DNA of 64,000 nucleotides from an uncultured Lachnospiraceae bacterium (GCA_910583605.1 CAJTXN010000001.1:558001-622000), one strand, 5' to 3'; counted from the stretch's first letter, positions 9,507 through 19,601 are shown. Numbers and translations are program-made. The notes: generated from the sequence alone by a model not told the origin.

Positions 9507-9700
9507 ATAACCCAAAATGCCGGCTTCTGCAGTTTTGATTCCTAGCCAGGCTAGGTGGGTTTCCGCATACAGGCTTCTGCCGTCCGCTCAGATGGCGGCT
9601 TGACATCTACCTGAAAATCTAGGAGTCCCTATTCAAAAATGTAGGTTCAAAAAAACAGAAGTTGTCGTACATCCCAGGCAAATCAGATATACTAATCTTG
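9477..9700 (-). ncRNA. ssrS: structured non-coding RNA, probably 6S RNA
   Basis: A gene-free stretch has its own promoter (9706-9734), a length of about 200-220 bases and a perfect terminator. Pairings visible in the transcript: outer CTTCTG/CAGAAG closing the molecule, a GCCGCC...GCGGACGGC hairpin, CCTAGCCTGGCTAGG as a 6-bp hairpin, and an alternative pairing of GACTCCTAG with CTAGGAATC. A long rod with an internal bubble and alternative pairings would fit 6S RNA, which mimics an open promoter and holds sigma-A polymerase. The identification is from memory of clostridial 6S features, not a covariance search; raiA-type or another structured RNA is possible. Confidence 0.5.
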
Positions 9701-9705
9701 TAATT

Positions 9706-9734
9706 AGTATACTCTATTTTATGTGATTTTTCAA
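9706..9734 (-). promoter_or_regulatory. promoter of the structured RNA
   Basis: On the minus strand: -35 TTGAAA (9729-9734), 17-base spacer, -10 TATACT (9706-9711), start predicted near 9700. Confidence 0.65.
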
Positions 9735-9766
9735 TAAAAAATTCTGCAAATTTGAATATTTTTTAG

Positions 9767-11365
9767 TCAATTTCTTCCAAATTCAGATAACACCAGTCCC
9801 GGATTACGATCCAGTACCATATTGACACTCCACGGATTGATAAAGAGCAACAGCGGATTGTCTTTCAAATCTTTTATTTTTTTCATATCCGATGTTCCGG
9901 TAATCTTATTTACATCGATATCCTTACTTTCAATCCACCGGATATGTTCATACGGTAACTGCTCCAGCCGGATTTCTACATTGTATTCATTTTCCAGACG
10001 GTATTTTAATACATCAAACTGAAGAACGCCTACCACTCCCACAATAATTTCCTCCATGCCGGCATTAAATTCCTGAAATATCTGTATGGCCCCTTCCTGC
10101 GCAATCTGATTGACACCCTTCACAAACTGTTTTCGTTTCATGGTATCCATCTGACGAACTCTGGCAAAATGCTCCGGTGCAAATGTGGGAATTCCTTCAA
10201 ACTGAAATTTATCTCCGGAATTCGTCAGGGTATCACCGATTGAAAAAATACCGGGGTCAAAAACGCCTATGATATCACCGGCATATGCTTCCTCTACAAT
10301 ATGCCGCTCTTGCGCCATCATCTGCTGGGGCTGTGACAATTTAACCTTTTTTCCACCCTGCACATGATTTACATCCATACCGGCTTCAAATTTTCCGGAA
10401 CAGATTCTCATAAAAGCAATTCTGTCCCGGTGAGCCTTATTCATGTTTGCCTGAATTTTAAACACAAATGCGGAAAAACTCTCCTGAAACGGAGAAATTT
10501 CTCCGGTATCCGACTTTCTCGGCAACGGCGACGTTGTCATGGTAAGAAAATGCTTCAAAAAATTCTCAACTCCGAAATTTGTTAAAGCAGAACCAAAAAA
10601 TACCGGCGTCAGATCTCCTGCACGGACTTCCTCCAGATCAAATTCCGCACTGGCGCCGTCCAGCAGCTCCAGATCCTCCATCAGCTTATCATACAATTCA
10701 TTTCCTACATGGGAAATCAGTTCATCATGATTAGAATCCGAAACTTCTATCCGGCTGGTTTCCACCTGTTTCTGACCATTCATGGCGGCCTTAAATGTAG
10801 TCACGCAGTTCTCTTTTCTCTCATAAACGCCTTTGAAACTCTTACCCGAACCAATGGGCCAGTTAATGGGACAGGTTCGGATTCCCAGTACATTCTCAAT
10901 ATCATCCAATAAATCATAGGGATCATTCGCTTCCCTGTCCATTTTATTAATAAACGTAAAAATAGGTATATGGCGCATAACACATACTTTAAACAATTTA
11001 ATCGTCTGCTTTTCCACACCTTTGGATGCATCAATAACCATAACCGCAGAGTCCGCTGCCATCAGTGTTCTGTAAGTATCCTCCGAGAAATCCTGATGGC
11101 CCGGCGTATCCAGAATATTAATGCAGTAACCGTCATAATTAAACTGCAATACCGATGAAGTAACGGAAATACCTCTTTCTTTTTCAATCTCCATCCAGTC
11201 AGAAACTGCATGTTTTGCCGTTTTCTTTCCCTTAACGGAACCTGCAAGATTTATCGCCTTTCCATACAGCAGAAACTTCTCTGTCAATGTGGTTTTTCCC
11301 GCATCGGGATGGGATATGATTGCAAAAGTACGTCTTTTCTTTATTTCCGAATGTAAGTCAGCCAA
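9767..11365 (-). CDS. prfC: peptide chain release factor 3
   Basis: GTPase that recycles RF1/RF2 from the ribosome after termination. The 532-residue protein is full length for RF3. G1 is SHPDAGKTT (residues 18-26), the switch II G3 motif is DTPGHQDF (86-93) and G4 is NKMD (about residue 140), followed by the EF-Tu-like domain II and an RF3-type C-terminal domain. It starts MADLHSEIKKRRTFAIISH, typical of the family, which separates it from EF-G. A GGAGG ribosome binding site precedes the ATG. It lies 25 bases downstream of the second dynamin-like gene and may be co-transcribed with it. Confidence 0.96.
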   Translation of the reverse strand: MADLHSEIKKRRTFAIISHPDAGKTTLTEKFLLYGKAINLAGSVKGKKTAKHAVSDWMEIEKERGISVTSSVLQFNYDGYCINILDTPGHQDFSEDTYRTLMAADSAVMVIDASKGVEKQTIKLFKVCVMRHIPIFTFINKMDREANDPYDLLDDIENVLGIRTCPINWPIGSGKSFKGVYERKENCVTTFKAAMNGQKQVETSRIEVSDSNHDELISHVGNELYDKLMEDLELLDGASAEFDLEEVRAGDLTPVFFGSALTNFGVENFLKHFLTMTTSPLPRKSDTGEISPFQESFSAFVFKIQANMNKAHRDRIAFMRICSGKFEAGMDVNHVQGGKKVKLSQPQQMMAQERHIVEEAYAGDIIGVFDPGIFSIGDTLTNSGDKFQFEGIPTFAPEHFARVRQMDTMKRKQFVKGVNQIAQEGAIQIFQEFNAGMEEIIVGVVGVLQFDVLKYRLENEYNVEIRLEQLPYEHIRWIESKDIDVNKITGTSDMKKIKDLKDNPLLLFINPWSVNMVLDRNPGLVLSEFGRN

Positions 11366-11390
11366 AATAAATTCCTCCTACATGAACCTG

Positions 11391-13505
11391 CTATTCATTT
11401 ATGTTAATTTTTTCTATTATATCTATGATTTCCTGATATCTGGCAATCTTTGCCTCCTTATCGCCGGACTGCTCAATGACCGTATTCAGTTCTTTCTGGA
11501 TATCACCCAGCAAATCCTTGGAAAAACTCTGTTTCAGAGACTCAATGGTATCAGAAAAACGCATAACCTCATGCTCCAGCTTTTTACAGATACCTTCCCG
11601 GACATCGTATATGGTATCGGAAAGAATCTTTTTAAAATTGGATTTCATGGAGTTGCTCTTGATTTCTCCGTTAAATTCCGAAGTAATGATTTCTTCAAAC
11701 TGGGTGGTAGGAAATTCTATGGTCGGAATCCGGATTCCCTGTAATGTTTTTTCCACCAGCATTTTATAATAAGAGGCATCAAAGTTTTCACCCAGTGAAT
11801 CCAGATTATCGATGATAATGCTTAATAACTGATGTTTTAATGCCGCAATATCCAAAGATTTGTTAAATGCCAGTTCAATACATTCCTTGCCGTCTTCCAC
11901 AAAATTCCTGATATTCTCAATCGCATCGTAGGCATCAATATACTGATATTTTTCATCATAACTATAAATAACCCTGGAACTGGTACCCCATGTCCATGGC
12001 TTACACCATACCGCAGTGGATTCCTTCCGTATTTCGAAATGAGTGGTAACACCCTCCTTTTCCGAAACCTGTAAATATTCCCTGTTATAAGCCCGGATTT
12101 CACTGATTGCCTGCATCTTATGCTGGTCCACTTTCTCCAGCAATTCATTAAAGACAATCTCCAGATTGGAATTCATTTTATTGATCTGACTGGTAATCAA
12201 ACGTTTCTGCTCTGAAAGTTTCTCCTTATCATAAATTTTAAGCTGTTCCGAACGCTTCGATGCAAGTTTTGAGATTCGCACCAGTTTATCGTTTAATTCG
12301 TCTTTGGCAATCGGGATAAATGTAGAAGCTTTTTCCTCCAGCATCTGTTCTTTCTGCTCTACCACGTCCTTAAAAATCTTTCTTACCTCATCCATGTTTC
12401 CAATGGTACGCAGATCCTTATTGGTAGGCTTATTTTGTGCACACAGGTCTTCATAAATCCGCATTTCCTTTTTGTTAAATTCTTCCACGGATTTCTTTGA
12501 CATATTCTCCACCATGGAAGACACAAATACCGGATGTTTAAACTGCTCTATAATGTCATTATTTACATAAATGTTATTATTCCTATAATTAATAAACGCC
12601 TGCTGGGCATAATTCGTTAATTTCTGCTTTGTGGAATCAATGGCTTCTTTGATATTTTTACAATTCCACAAAGTATCCCGAAGTCCGTCATCAAAACGGC
12701 TGCAGACCAGAACGACTTTTTTGACACCCTTCTTCGGCAGCTGGGAGGCCATTAAGTCAATATCATTTTTATCCAGAAACGAAGTGGATTTACTTAAGAA
12801 AAATACCACATCACATAATTCCATAAACTGCTTTGTCTTATCCACACGGGATAAAATCGGGTCATAGAGTCCCGGCGTATCTACAACCGAAATATCTTCC
12901 AATTCCTCTTTATCCACAAAGATTCTGACACTCTTTACAATTGGTGTAAAGGTTCCGTTTTCGCCCACATACTCATTCAGTTCATTCATAAGTTCATCAT
13001 AAGTTTCATAATGAATGGTTTCATGACCTTTTAAAATGTATTTTTCCGGCTCCAGTTCCCGCTCCTTCACCATGGAAACGATTTCTCTGGCAACCACATA
13101 TTCATCTGCCTGAATATCGTCCTTGGATTTGGACAAAATCAGTTTCCATTCCTCATGGCTGAAATACTCGATTTCAATCCGGTTATCATCATCGTATTCA
13201 ATTCTTGTCAATGCGGCAGTCTTAGGTGTTACTGCCGACGGAAGAATATCTGTTCCGTCAAATAACAGAGAATTCAGAAATGTAGATTTTCCCACTTTAA
13301 CCCTGCCGATTATGCCTATATTAAGCTTTCTGTCTTCCCGAAAGAAATCGTCCGTCTTAGCAATAAAATTCTTTTTAATTGACGCAATGTCAAATAAATC
13401 AATTTCTTCCTCATAAGGCTGCAGCTTCATATAAACATTATCAACTTTATCGGTAAAACTTTTAAATTCTATTTCATCTTCCCTGGTCTTTTTAAAAATA
13501 TCCAT
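11391..13505 (-). CDS. dynamin-like GTPase, larger member of a tandem pair
   Basis: Bacterial dynamin-like proteins are membrane-remodelling GTPases. In 704 residues the motifs are: G1 GRVKVGKST (67-75), Thr-containing switch I (AVTPKTAALT, about 91-100), G3 DTPGLYDP (about 214) and a G4-like CSRFDD. After the GTPase domain come long helical segments (about 370-460 and 590-704) as expected for stalk/neck bundles, but no clear transmembrane paddle. Only two bases separate it from the upstream partner at 13508-15145, so both are surely translated from one message. Paired dynamins in bacteria often work as hetero-oligomers, which is inferred here. Confidence 0.85.
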   Translation of the reverse strand: MDIFKKTREDEIEFKSFTDKVDNVYMKLQPYEEEIDLFDIASIKKNFIAKTDDFFREDRKLNIGIIGRVKVGKSTFLNSLLFDGTDILPSAVTPKTAALTRIEYDDDNRIEIEYFSHEEWKLILSKSKDDIQADEYVVAREIVSMVKERELEPEKYILKGHETIHYETYDELMNELNEYVGENGTFTPIVKSVRIFVDKEELEDISVVDTPGLYDPILSRVDKTKQFMELCDVVFFLSKSTSFLDKNDIDLMASQLPKKGVKKVVLVCSRFDDGLRDTLWNCKNIKEAIDSTKQKLTNYAQQAFINYRNNNIYVNNDIIEQFKHPVFVSSMVENMSKKSVEEFNKKEMRIYEDLCAQNKPTNKDLRTIGNMDEVRKIFKDVVEQKEQMLEEKASTFIPIAKDELNDKLVRISKLASKRSEQLKIYDKEKLSEQKRLITSQINKMNSNLEIVFNELLEKVDQHKMQAISEIRAYNREYLQVSEKEGVTTHFEIRKESTAVWCKPWTWGTSSRVIYSYDEKYQYIDAYDAIENIRNFVEDGKECIELAFNKSLDIAALKHQLLSIIIDNLDSLGENFDASYYKMLVEKTLQGIRIPTIEFPTTQFEEIITSEFNGEIKSNSMKSNFKKILSDTIYDVREGICKKLEHEVMRFSDTIESLKQSFSKDLLGDIQKELNTVIEQSGDKEAKIARYQEIIDIIEKININE

Positions 13506-13507
13506 AA

Positions 13508-15145
13508 CTAGTCCTCCTGAGTTAATCCGTCATTCCGAAATGCTTTTACCATTTCCAAATCTTTCTCTAACTCTTCAATATCCCTTGCCCGGGTATTTTC
13601 CTCAATACTGATATCTATTTTTATATCCTGCAGCGATTTTTCCATGATTGCCTTCTGCTTTAATACATCATTTTCAATCTTCTGATTGATGCTTGTGATA
13701 TACTTGGTAATCTCACCTTCAATACTGGCAATGGTCTGCTTCGTCACTTCCGCAATTATGGTATTTGCCGCCTTGTCAACTTCCTTCTGTTTCTTTTTAT
13801 TGTTGGAAATATTATGTACGGTATCAGCCATCACACCTACCAGTCCCCCAATAACAGCCGCAATCGGAGACAGGATCAGTCCCACGCCTGCCAGTATCGC
13901 CGGAAGCGCAGACTTTGCCACTTCTTCCACTACACTGTCCTTTAGTGCTGAAGTGACATTCTGGATAATAATATCATTATCCGGAAATTCAATTGTAATC
14001 ATCTCTGATATATGCTCTACATATTTTTTCAATTTCGGCTCAAACTCTGTATTGATGCCAATCCGCACGGAACGTCTGACAACGGAATTAATCTTATCCG
14101 TAATATCCGTTCCATTCTCAAGCATGGCACTGATGGTCGGCAATGTTGCCTCCAGGTCACCTTTAACCCGGTCCCGGATGGTATTGATACAAACTTTTGC
14201 CTGCCGGTCAAAATTATTTTTCTCTCTCTCAATATCCACGGTAATGGACTGCATTTTCTTTTCCAGTTTTTCCTGTTCCTGTTCCAGCCGGGACGTGGAA
14301 AGACAAGCCTTGTCAATCCGCTCCAGCAGATAGACTTCCGTAAACCGGGAAGCGGTTCTCAGAGCTTTAGAATATTTATTTTTAAAAATCTGACCGGTCT
14401 GGGACTGTATCTCACGCAGAATGTCCTTCAGCTCTTCTACATTTATTCTTCCGTAAGAATCCACGCAGGCAACCGTAACATCTTCCCGTTCCACGATCCT
14501 TCCTACAAGTTTTTTTAACAATGCCTTACATTCCTCTAATTCATCGTCATCCAGCCGGTTGCTTTTTGTAATTACGATGTATACAGGCATATTATATACT
14601 TTTAATTCTTTTAGGAAATCGGATATACTCTCTTTTAAAACCGGTTCATCTGAAGATACCACCAGCAAATATGCCAGACTGTTGGGTAAATACTGGTCTA
14701 TGGCCCGGTTATGCAGTTCAAAACTGGTATCAAAGCCCGGCAGGTCCACAATATTAACCGTCTTGATTTCCTTTAAAAACTCATTCTCATATTCAATTTT
14801 TACCAAATCCGTGGTCTGAATCGTCAGACCTTTTAATGGCAGTTCTTCAATCCGCCGTTCAATTACGGCATCCTTATCATACTGATAAACTTTATTATTT
14901 CCATAATAAATTTCAGTCGGTACTGCTGTCTCCGGTGTTATCTCCACACTCAGTAACGGTTTTCCGATAATCGCATTGATCATGGAACTCTTACCGGTGC
15001 TGAAATTTCCAACCACCGGTGTATTTACCCTATAGAAATCAATCCCGTCTAATATCGACTCTGTGTCTGCAGAATCAATTCCATACTTATCCTGAATTTC
15101 TTTCAGTTTCCTGAATTTCTGCTTGTATTCATTTAAGTATTCCAT
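13508..15145 (-). CDS. dynamin-like GTPase with hydrophobic paddle, first of the tandem pair
   Basis: 545 residues. G1 is GNFSTGKSS (46-54), switch I contains ITPETAVPTEI, G3 is DLPGFDT and G4 is TKSN. A coiled-coil region (about 275-320) follows, then a Gly/Ala/Ile-rich hydrophobic hairpin (about 410-440, LPAILAGVGLILSPIAAVIG) that fits the membrane-inserting paddle of bacterial dynamins. A second coiled coil closes the protein. The partner at 11391-13505 lacks an obvious paddle, suggesting that this subunit anchors the pair in the membrane. It begins 15 bases after lacI, so read-through from the maltodextrin operon is possible. Confidence 0.85.
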   Translation of the reverse strand: MEYLNEYKQKFRKLKEIQDKYGIDSADTESILDGIDFYRVNTPVVGNFSTGKSSMINAIIGKPLLSVEITPETAVPTEIYYGNNKVYQYDKDAVIERRIEELPLKGLTIQTTDLVKIEYENEFLKEIKTVNIVDLPGFDTSFELHNRAIDQYLPNSLAYLLVVSSDEPVLKESISDFLKELKVYNMPVYIVITKSNRLDDDELEECKALLKKLVGRIVEREDVTVACVDSYGRINVEELKDILREIQSQTGQIFKNKYSKALRTASRFTEVYLLERIDKACLSTSRLEQEQEKLEKKMQSITVDIEREKNNFDRQAKVCINTIRDRVKGDLEATLPTISAMLENGTDITDKINSVVRRSVRIGINTEFEPKLKKYVEHISEMITIEFPDNDIIIQNVTSALKDSVVEEVAKSALPAILAGVGLILSPIAAVIGGLVGVMADTVHNISNNKKKQKEVDKAANTIIAEVTKQTIASIEGEITKYITSINQKIENDVLKQKAIMEKSLQDIKIDISIEENTRARDIEELEKDLEMVKAFRNDGLTQED

Positions 15146-15160
15146 TGAATAACCTCCTAA

Positions 15161-16192
15161 CTATAGTTTAAGATTCCTGGTAGATTCGCCTACTATAAGC
15201 TCACCCGGAAACACCTTATGCACAGGCTTTCCCTTTTTATTGATCATATCAAATAATACCTTTAATGTTTCCGTTGCTATGTCTTCCACCGGCTGCCTGA
15301 TGGTAGTGATTGATGGCGAATAAAATCTGGAAAGTTCAAGTCCGTCATATCCCGCTACCGAATAATCTTCCGGTATTTTCCTTCCGGATTCCAAAATGGC
15401 CCTGCATGCACCGATGGCAACATTATCCGTAATTGCAAAAATTGCAGTGCAGTCGCAGTTATCCGCAAGCAGTTCTCTTGCTGCCAGGTACCCGCTTTCC
15501 ATGGAATATCTGTCATTTCCGCTTTGTAAATAATATACTAAATTTTCATCAAACTCAATATGATTATCCGATAATGCTTTTAAATATCCTTCCAGACGAA
15601 GTCTGCCGATACTTTCATCATCTTCGGTTGCAGATAAAATCGCTATTTTATTATGACCTAATTTACACAAATAATCAACTATTTTATAACTTTCTTTTAA
15701 ATCATCTACTGCCACGGACGAAAAATTCAAGTCCTGAAACTGTGACATTCTGACTGTGCTTAATACAAATGGTACCGTCAGTTTTTCTAATTTCTCTTTG
15801 GAATGAGAAAAATAGCCGCCCAAAAATACAATTCCTTTTAAACGTTTCTCTTTCTCCAACTCTATCGCAACATCTATCTCATCCTGATTTTCATCCACTC
15901 TCTGTAAGATAAATGTATATTTTCGCTTTTTAATTTCTTTTTCAAATGCAGTAATCATGGGACTGAAAAACGGATTATTGATACCTTTAATCAATACTGC
16001 AATGGTTCTTGAAACCTGTCGTTTCAGATTTCTGGCGCTATTATTCGGAATGTAATTATATTCCCGGATAGCCTGAAGAATTTTATTCTTGGTTTCTTCA
16101 TTGATTCCCGCCTCATTATTGATGGCTCTGGAAACAGTGCTTACACCGACTCCGCAAATCTTTGCAATATCTTTTATTGTTATCTTATCCAT
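15161..16192 (-). CDS. LacI-family transcriptional regulator of the maltodextrin operon
   Basis: 343-residue repressor with an N-terminal LacI helix-turn-helix (residues 4-25, IKDIAKICGVGVSTVSRAIN), hinge helix and a periplasmic-binding-protein-like effector domain. It is the fifth gene of the SBP-MalF-MalG-MalQ-LacI series, so it probably senses maltose, maltodextrin or a product and represses the operon. The palindromic site at 21187-21201 in the SBP promoter is a candidate operator. It is MalR-like by context; the ligand cannot be read from sequence. Confidence 0.92.
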   Translation of the reverse strand: MDKITIKDIAKICGVGVSTVSRAINNEAGINEETKNKILQAIREYNYIPNNSARNLKRQVSRTIAVLIKGINNPFFSPMITAFEKEIKKRKYTFILQRVDENQDEIDVAIELEKEKRLKGIVFLGGYFSHSKEKLEKLTVPFVLSTVRMSQFQDLNFSSVAVDDLKESYKIVDYLCKLGHNKIAILSATEDDESIGRLRLEGYLKALSDNHIEFDENLVYYLQSGNDRYSMESGYLAARELLADNCDCTAIFAITDNVAIGACRAILESGRKIPEDYSVAGYDGLELSRFYSPSITTIRQPVEDIATETLKVLFDMINKKGKPVHKVFPGELIVGESTRNLKL

Positions 16193-16261
16193 TTCCCAGT
16201 CCCACTTTCAATTGCTGAAATCCCGCTGCTTCAGCAAAAATATATCAAATTACTTTCAATT

Positions 16262-17740
16262 CTATCTCTCATAGGTTTCTATCATCTGCTTAATTTTTTC
16301 CAGTAACTCATCCGTCAGATCCTCCGACTTCATCCTCCATTTCCAATTGAGTCCCAGAGTAGAAGGTATATTAATTCTTGCTTCGGAACCCAGTCCCAGA
16401 TAATCCTGAAGCGGTATAATGGCAGTATCCGAAACAGAAGCCAATACTGCTCTGATATAATCCCAATGAATCTCTTCCCGCGGCGTATCCGAATTATTCA
16501 GATACAATTTTGCATATTCTTTATCTGATTCCGAAATAGAATCATACCATCCCTGTATGGTATCATTATCATGGGTGCCCGTATACACAACGGTATTTTT
16601 ATGATAGGTATGCGGAAGATAATTACTCTCTTCTCTGGAATCAAAGGCAAACTGCATAACTTTCATTCCCGGATATCCGGTGTCCTGCACCAGTTTCAAA
16701 ACCGTATCCGTCAGATATCCCAGGTCTTCTGCAATAATGTTCAGTCTGCCGAGTTTTTCACTTAAAGTGTTAAACAGCTCAATACCGGGACCTTTTTCCC
16801 AATGACCGTTTTCAGCTGTTTTGTCTCCAAACGGAATGGAATAGTATTCATCAAATCCCCGGAAGTGGTCAATCCGCACTATGTCATACAGTTTAAAACT
16901 GTATTGAACCCTCTTGATCCACCATTCATATCCGGTAGATTTATGATATTCCCAGTCATATAACGGATTTCCCCAAAGCTGTCCGGTAGCAGCAAAGGCA
17001 TCCGGCGGACATCCGGCTACTGCCAGAGGCTCATTTTCCTCATTAAACTGAAATAACCTGGTATCTGCCCAACAGTCCGCACTGTCAAATGCAACATAAA
17101 TCGGAATATCGCCGATAATCCGGATTCCTTTTTTATTCGCATAATCTTTGAGCTTTGTCCATTGTTCCATAAATAAAAATTGAAGATACATATAAAACTG
17201 AATATCTTCCTGTAATTCTTTTTCGTATATTTTTAAGGCTGCCGGTTTCCGAAGGCGGATATCTTCTTCCCATTCCGTCCAGCTTACCCCGTCATTGGAA
17301 TCTTTTATTGCCATAAACAAAGCATAATCTTTCAGCCAGTCTTTATTTTCCTTTACAAAGGCATTAAAATCCGCATCCTTATCTAAATCCGCCCGCTCGA
17401 ATGCCTGCCATAGCAATCCGAATCTGGATTCATAAATCTTACCGTAATCAATGCTTCTGTCATCATCGCCGAAGTCACATTCTTCACATTCTTCTTCCGT
17501 CAGCAGCCCCTGCCGGATTAATTCTTCCAGGTCTATAAAATACGGATTCCCGGCAAATGTGGAAAAGGACTGATAAGGCGAATCACCAAAACTGGTAGGT
17601 CCCAAAGGTAATATCTGCCAATATGACTGATGGGCTTTACTAAGCCCATCAATAAATTCATATGCTTCCTTTGAGAAACATCCGATACCGTATCTGGATG
17701 GCAGACTGGCAACTGGTAATAATATGCCGCTTGCTCTCAT
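16262..17740 (-). CDS. malQ: 4-alpha-glucanotransferase (amylomaltase, GH77)
   Basis: Transfers glucan segments between maltodextrins, releasing glucose, in the cytoplasm. The 492-residue protein is typical of bacterial MalQ. It begins MRASGILLPVASLPS, and GH77 catalytic motifs are intact: RIDHFRGFDEYY (nucleophile Asp), IIAEDLG (acid/base Glu) and THDNDT (transition-state Asp). The ATG at 17740 is chosen because AGGA lies about nine bases upstream; the earlier ATG at 17749 abuts that site. It follows MalG by 50 bases and precedes the LacI gene, consistent with a maltodextrin import-and-breakdown operon. Confidence 0.95.
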   Translation of the reverse strand: MRASGILLPVASLPSRYGIGCFSKEAYEFIDGLSKAHQSYWQILPLGPTSFGDSPYQSFSTFAGNPYFIDLEELIRQGLLTEEECEECDFGDDDRSIDYGKIYESRFGLLWQAFERADLDKDADFNAFVKENKDWLKDYALFMAIKDSNDGVSWTEWEEDIRLRKPAALKIYEKELQEDIQFYMYLQFLFMEQWTKLKDYANKKGIRIIGDIPIYVAFDSADCWADTRLFQFNEENEPLAVAGCPPDAFAATGQLWGNPLYDWEYHKSTGYEWWIKRVQYSFKLYDIVRIDHFRGFDEYYSIPFGDKTAENGHWEKGPGIELFNTLSEKLGRLNIIAEDLGYLTDTVLKLVQDTGYPGMKVMQFAFDSREESNYLPHTYHKNTVVYTGTHDNDTIQGWYDSISESDKEYAKLYLNNSDTPREEIHWDYIRAVLASVSDTAIIPLQDYLGLGSEARINIPSTLGLNWKWRMKSEDLTDELLEKIKQMIETYER

Positions 17741-17790
17741 AACACACATCCTATTCTGCCGAAATAAAACGGCTGATTTTTAATTTAACC

Positions 17791-18660
17791 TTAACCTTTC
17801 ACTGCACCTGCTGCTACACCCTTTATGATATGTTTCTGACACAGCAGATAGAATAAAATAATAGGTATAATAGCAATTACAAGCATAGCCATCAGCCATC
17901 CCAGTTCCGTTACACCATGGGAACCGCTGCAGGCATCAATGGCAATTGGAATTGTCTTAATTTTTCCGGTTCTTGGAAGTATCAGGTACGGCAACAGATA
18001 ATCGTTCCATACCCACATGGTTTCCAAAATCGCTATCGTGATCATGGTCGGCTTTAACATTGGCGCAACCACCCGGAAAAATGTCTGAATCGGATTACAG
18101 CCGTCAATCATTGCTGCTTCTTCCACATCAAACGGAATGGCCTTAACAAAACCTCCAAACATAAATACACACTGTCCGGCTCCAAAGCCTACATACATGA
18201 CGATCAGACCAAACGGAGTATTCAGTCCCAGCATATCTGCCAGACTTGCCATCGGGAACATGACCATCTGAAACGGAACGATCATGGAAAATACAAACGA
18301 ATAAAAAATGATACTGGTAATTTTAGACTTCACTCTGGTCAAATACCATGCTGTCATGGAAGTAAATAAAACTATAACCACCACTGCACATACAGTGATA
18401 ATCAGCGACCATTTAACAGCCGTAAACATCTCTACTCTTTTCGCACCGTTTATATAATTCTTCCAGCCATAAAAAGATTCTTTCGTGACTAAATCAAATG
18501 CCATTCCGGCTCTTAAAAATACTTTCTTTTTAAAAGAATTCATCACAACAATCACAATCGGGGCAAGAAATACGATTGCACAGGAAACTAAAATAATAAA
18601 AGAAACCGTACTTGCAATCATTCTATGAATTCTTTGAGATTTCATTTTTTCAGTTTCCAT
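17791..18660 (-). CDS. malG: ABC sugar transporter permease, MalG type
   Basis: Inner membrane permease of a CUT1 carbohydrate importer. The 289-residue protein has six hydrophobic segments, and the EAA loop that docks the ATPase (VEEAAMIDGCNPIQTFFRVV, near residue 200) is intact. Start at 18660: the ATG overlaps the MalF stop (TAATG) and has AGGAGG upstream; a longer frame begins at 18714 but lacks this site. No ATP-binding subunit is encoded in this operon, so it must use a shared MsmX/MalK-type ATPase from elsewhere, as is common in Firmicutes. Confidence 0.92.
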   Translation of the reverse strand: METEKMKSQRIHRMIASTVSFIILVSCAIVFLAPIVIVVMNSFKKKVFLRAGMAFDLVTKESFYGWKNYINGAKRVEMFTAVKWSLIITVCAVVVIVLFTSMTAWYLTRVKSKITSIIFYSFVFSMIVPFQMVMFPMASLADMLGLNTPFGLIVMYVGFGAGQCVFMFGGFVKAIPFDVEEAAMIDGCNPIQTFFRVVAPMLKPTMITIAILETMWVWNDYLLPYLILPRTGKIKTIPIAIDACSGSHGVTELGWLMAMLVIAIIPIILFYLLCQKHIIKGVAAGAVKG

Positions 18661-19514
18661 TATGATTCTACCTCCTTGGATCGTGTAAGTCTGAGCTGGG
18701 CAAACGTAATACATGCAACAATTAAAAAGAATATAACTGCTTTTGCCTGGGCTCGTCCTTCCGAATACGGACTGCTTCCATTGTAAAACGTATTATAAAT
18801 ATCCAGCGCAACCAGATTTGTTTTTGGAGAAATTCCGTTCAGCGCATAGTTCTGATCATAAAGCTTGAAGGAATTTGATATTGTAAGGAATAAACAAATG
18901 GTTACGGAAGGCATAACCAATGGAATCGTAATCTTATATAGTATCTGAAATGGCGTTGCGCCATCTATTTTCGCTGCTTCTAAAACATCTTCCGGAATAT
19001 TCTGAATACCCGCGATATAAATGATCATCATATATCCCATCAGCTGCCAGCACATGACTACCAATAAACCCCAAAATCCATAATCAGCGCCTGTATATGT
19101 CATTGGTCTTCCGGTGGTCTTTAAGAAAACCGTATTCAGAATCTCTTTCCATATAAATCCCAATACAAGACCGCCAATTAAGTTTGGCATAAAAAATATA
19201 GTTCTGAATATATTTGTCCCCGGTATTTTCTTTGTCAGCAGTAATGCCAAAGCAAATGCACCAACATTAATCAGAATAACCGAAATAATCGTAAACTTTG
19301 TTGTCCTTAATAATGCATTTATGAAATTTTCATCTTTTGTCAAAATATAAACATAATTCTTGATTCCTACAAATGTTGCATCCCGAATTGTGTTGAATTT
19401 GCAAAAAGACAAATAAATTCCCATAATAAACGGTATAACAAATGCAATTATAAATGCAATTAACGTTGGGAGGACAAATATTGGAAAATACTTTTTTAAT
19501 GATTTGCTATTCAT
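18660..19514 (-). CDS. malF: ABC sugar transporter permease, MalF type
   Basis: Partner permease of the CUT1 importer. In 284 residues there are six hydrophobic segments and the EAA loop (EDVLEAAKIDGATPFQILYK, about residues 175-195). It is short for a MalF, without the large periplasmic loop of the enterobacterial protein, which is normal for Firmicutes. It overlaps the malG start by one base, implying translational coupling, and lies downstream of the binding-protein gene after an intercistronic hairpin. Confidence 0.92.
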   Translation of the reverse strand: MNSKSLKKYFPIFVLPTLIAFIIAFVIPFIMGIYLSFCKFNTIRDATFVGIKNYVYILTKDENFINALLRTTKFTIISVILINVGAFALALLLTKKIPGTNIFRTIFFMPNLIGGLVLGFIWKEILNTVFLKTTGRPMTYTGADYGFWGLLVVMCWQLMGYMMIIYIAGIQNIPEDVLEAAKIDGATPFQILYKITIPLVMPSVTICLFLTISNSFKLYDQNYALNGISPKTNLVALDIYNTFYNGSSPYSEGRAQAKAVIFFLIVACITFAQLRLTRSKEVES

Positions 19515-19601
19515 GATAATATCTCTCCTAACCTGTTTTTTGAAAAAAATAGTGAGTAAGGTTAATCATACCCTCTCACCTTTAATTGCAGCTTTATTTA
19601 T

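Noticed and set aside
13686..14333. 215-residue plus-strand open frame
   Set aside because: Antisense shadow of the dynamin-like gene at 13508-15145.
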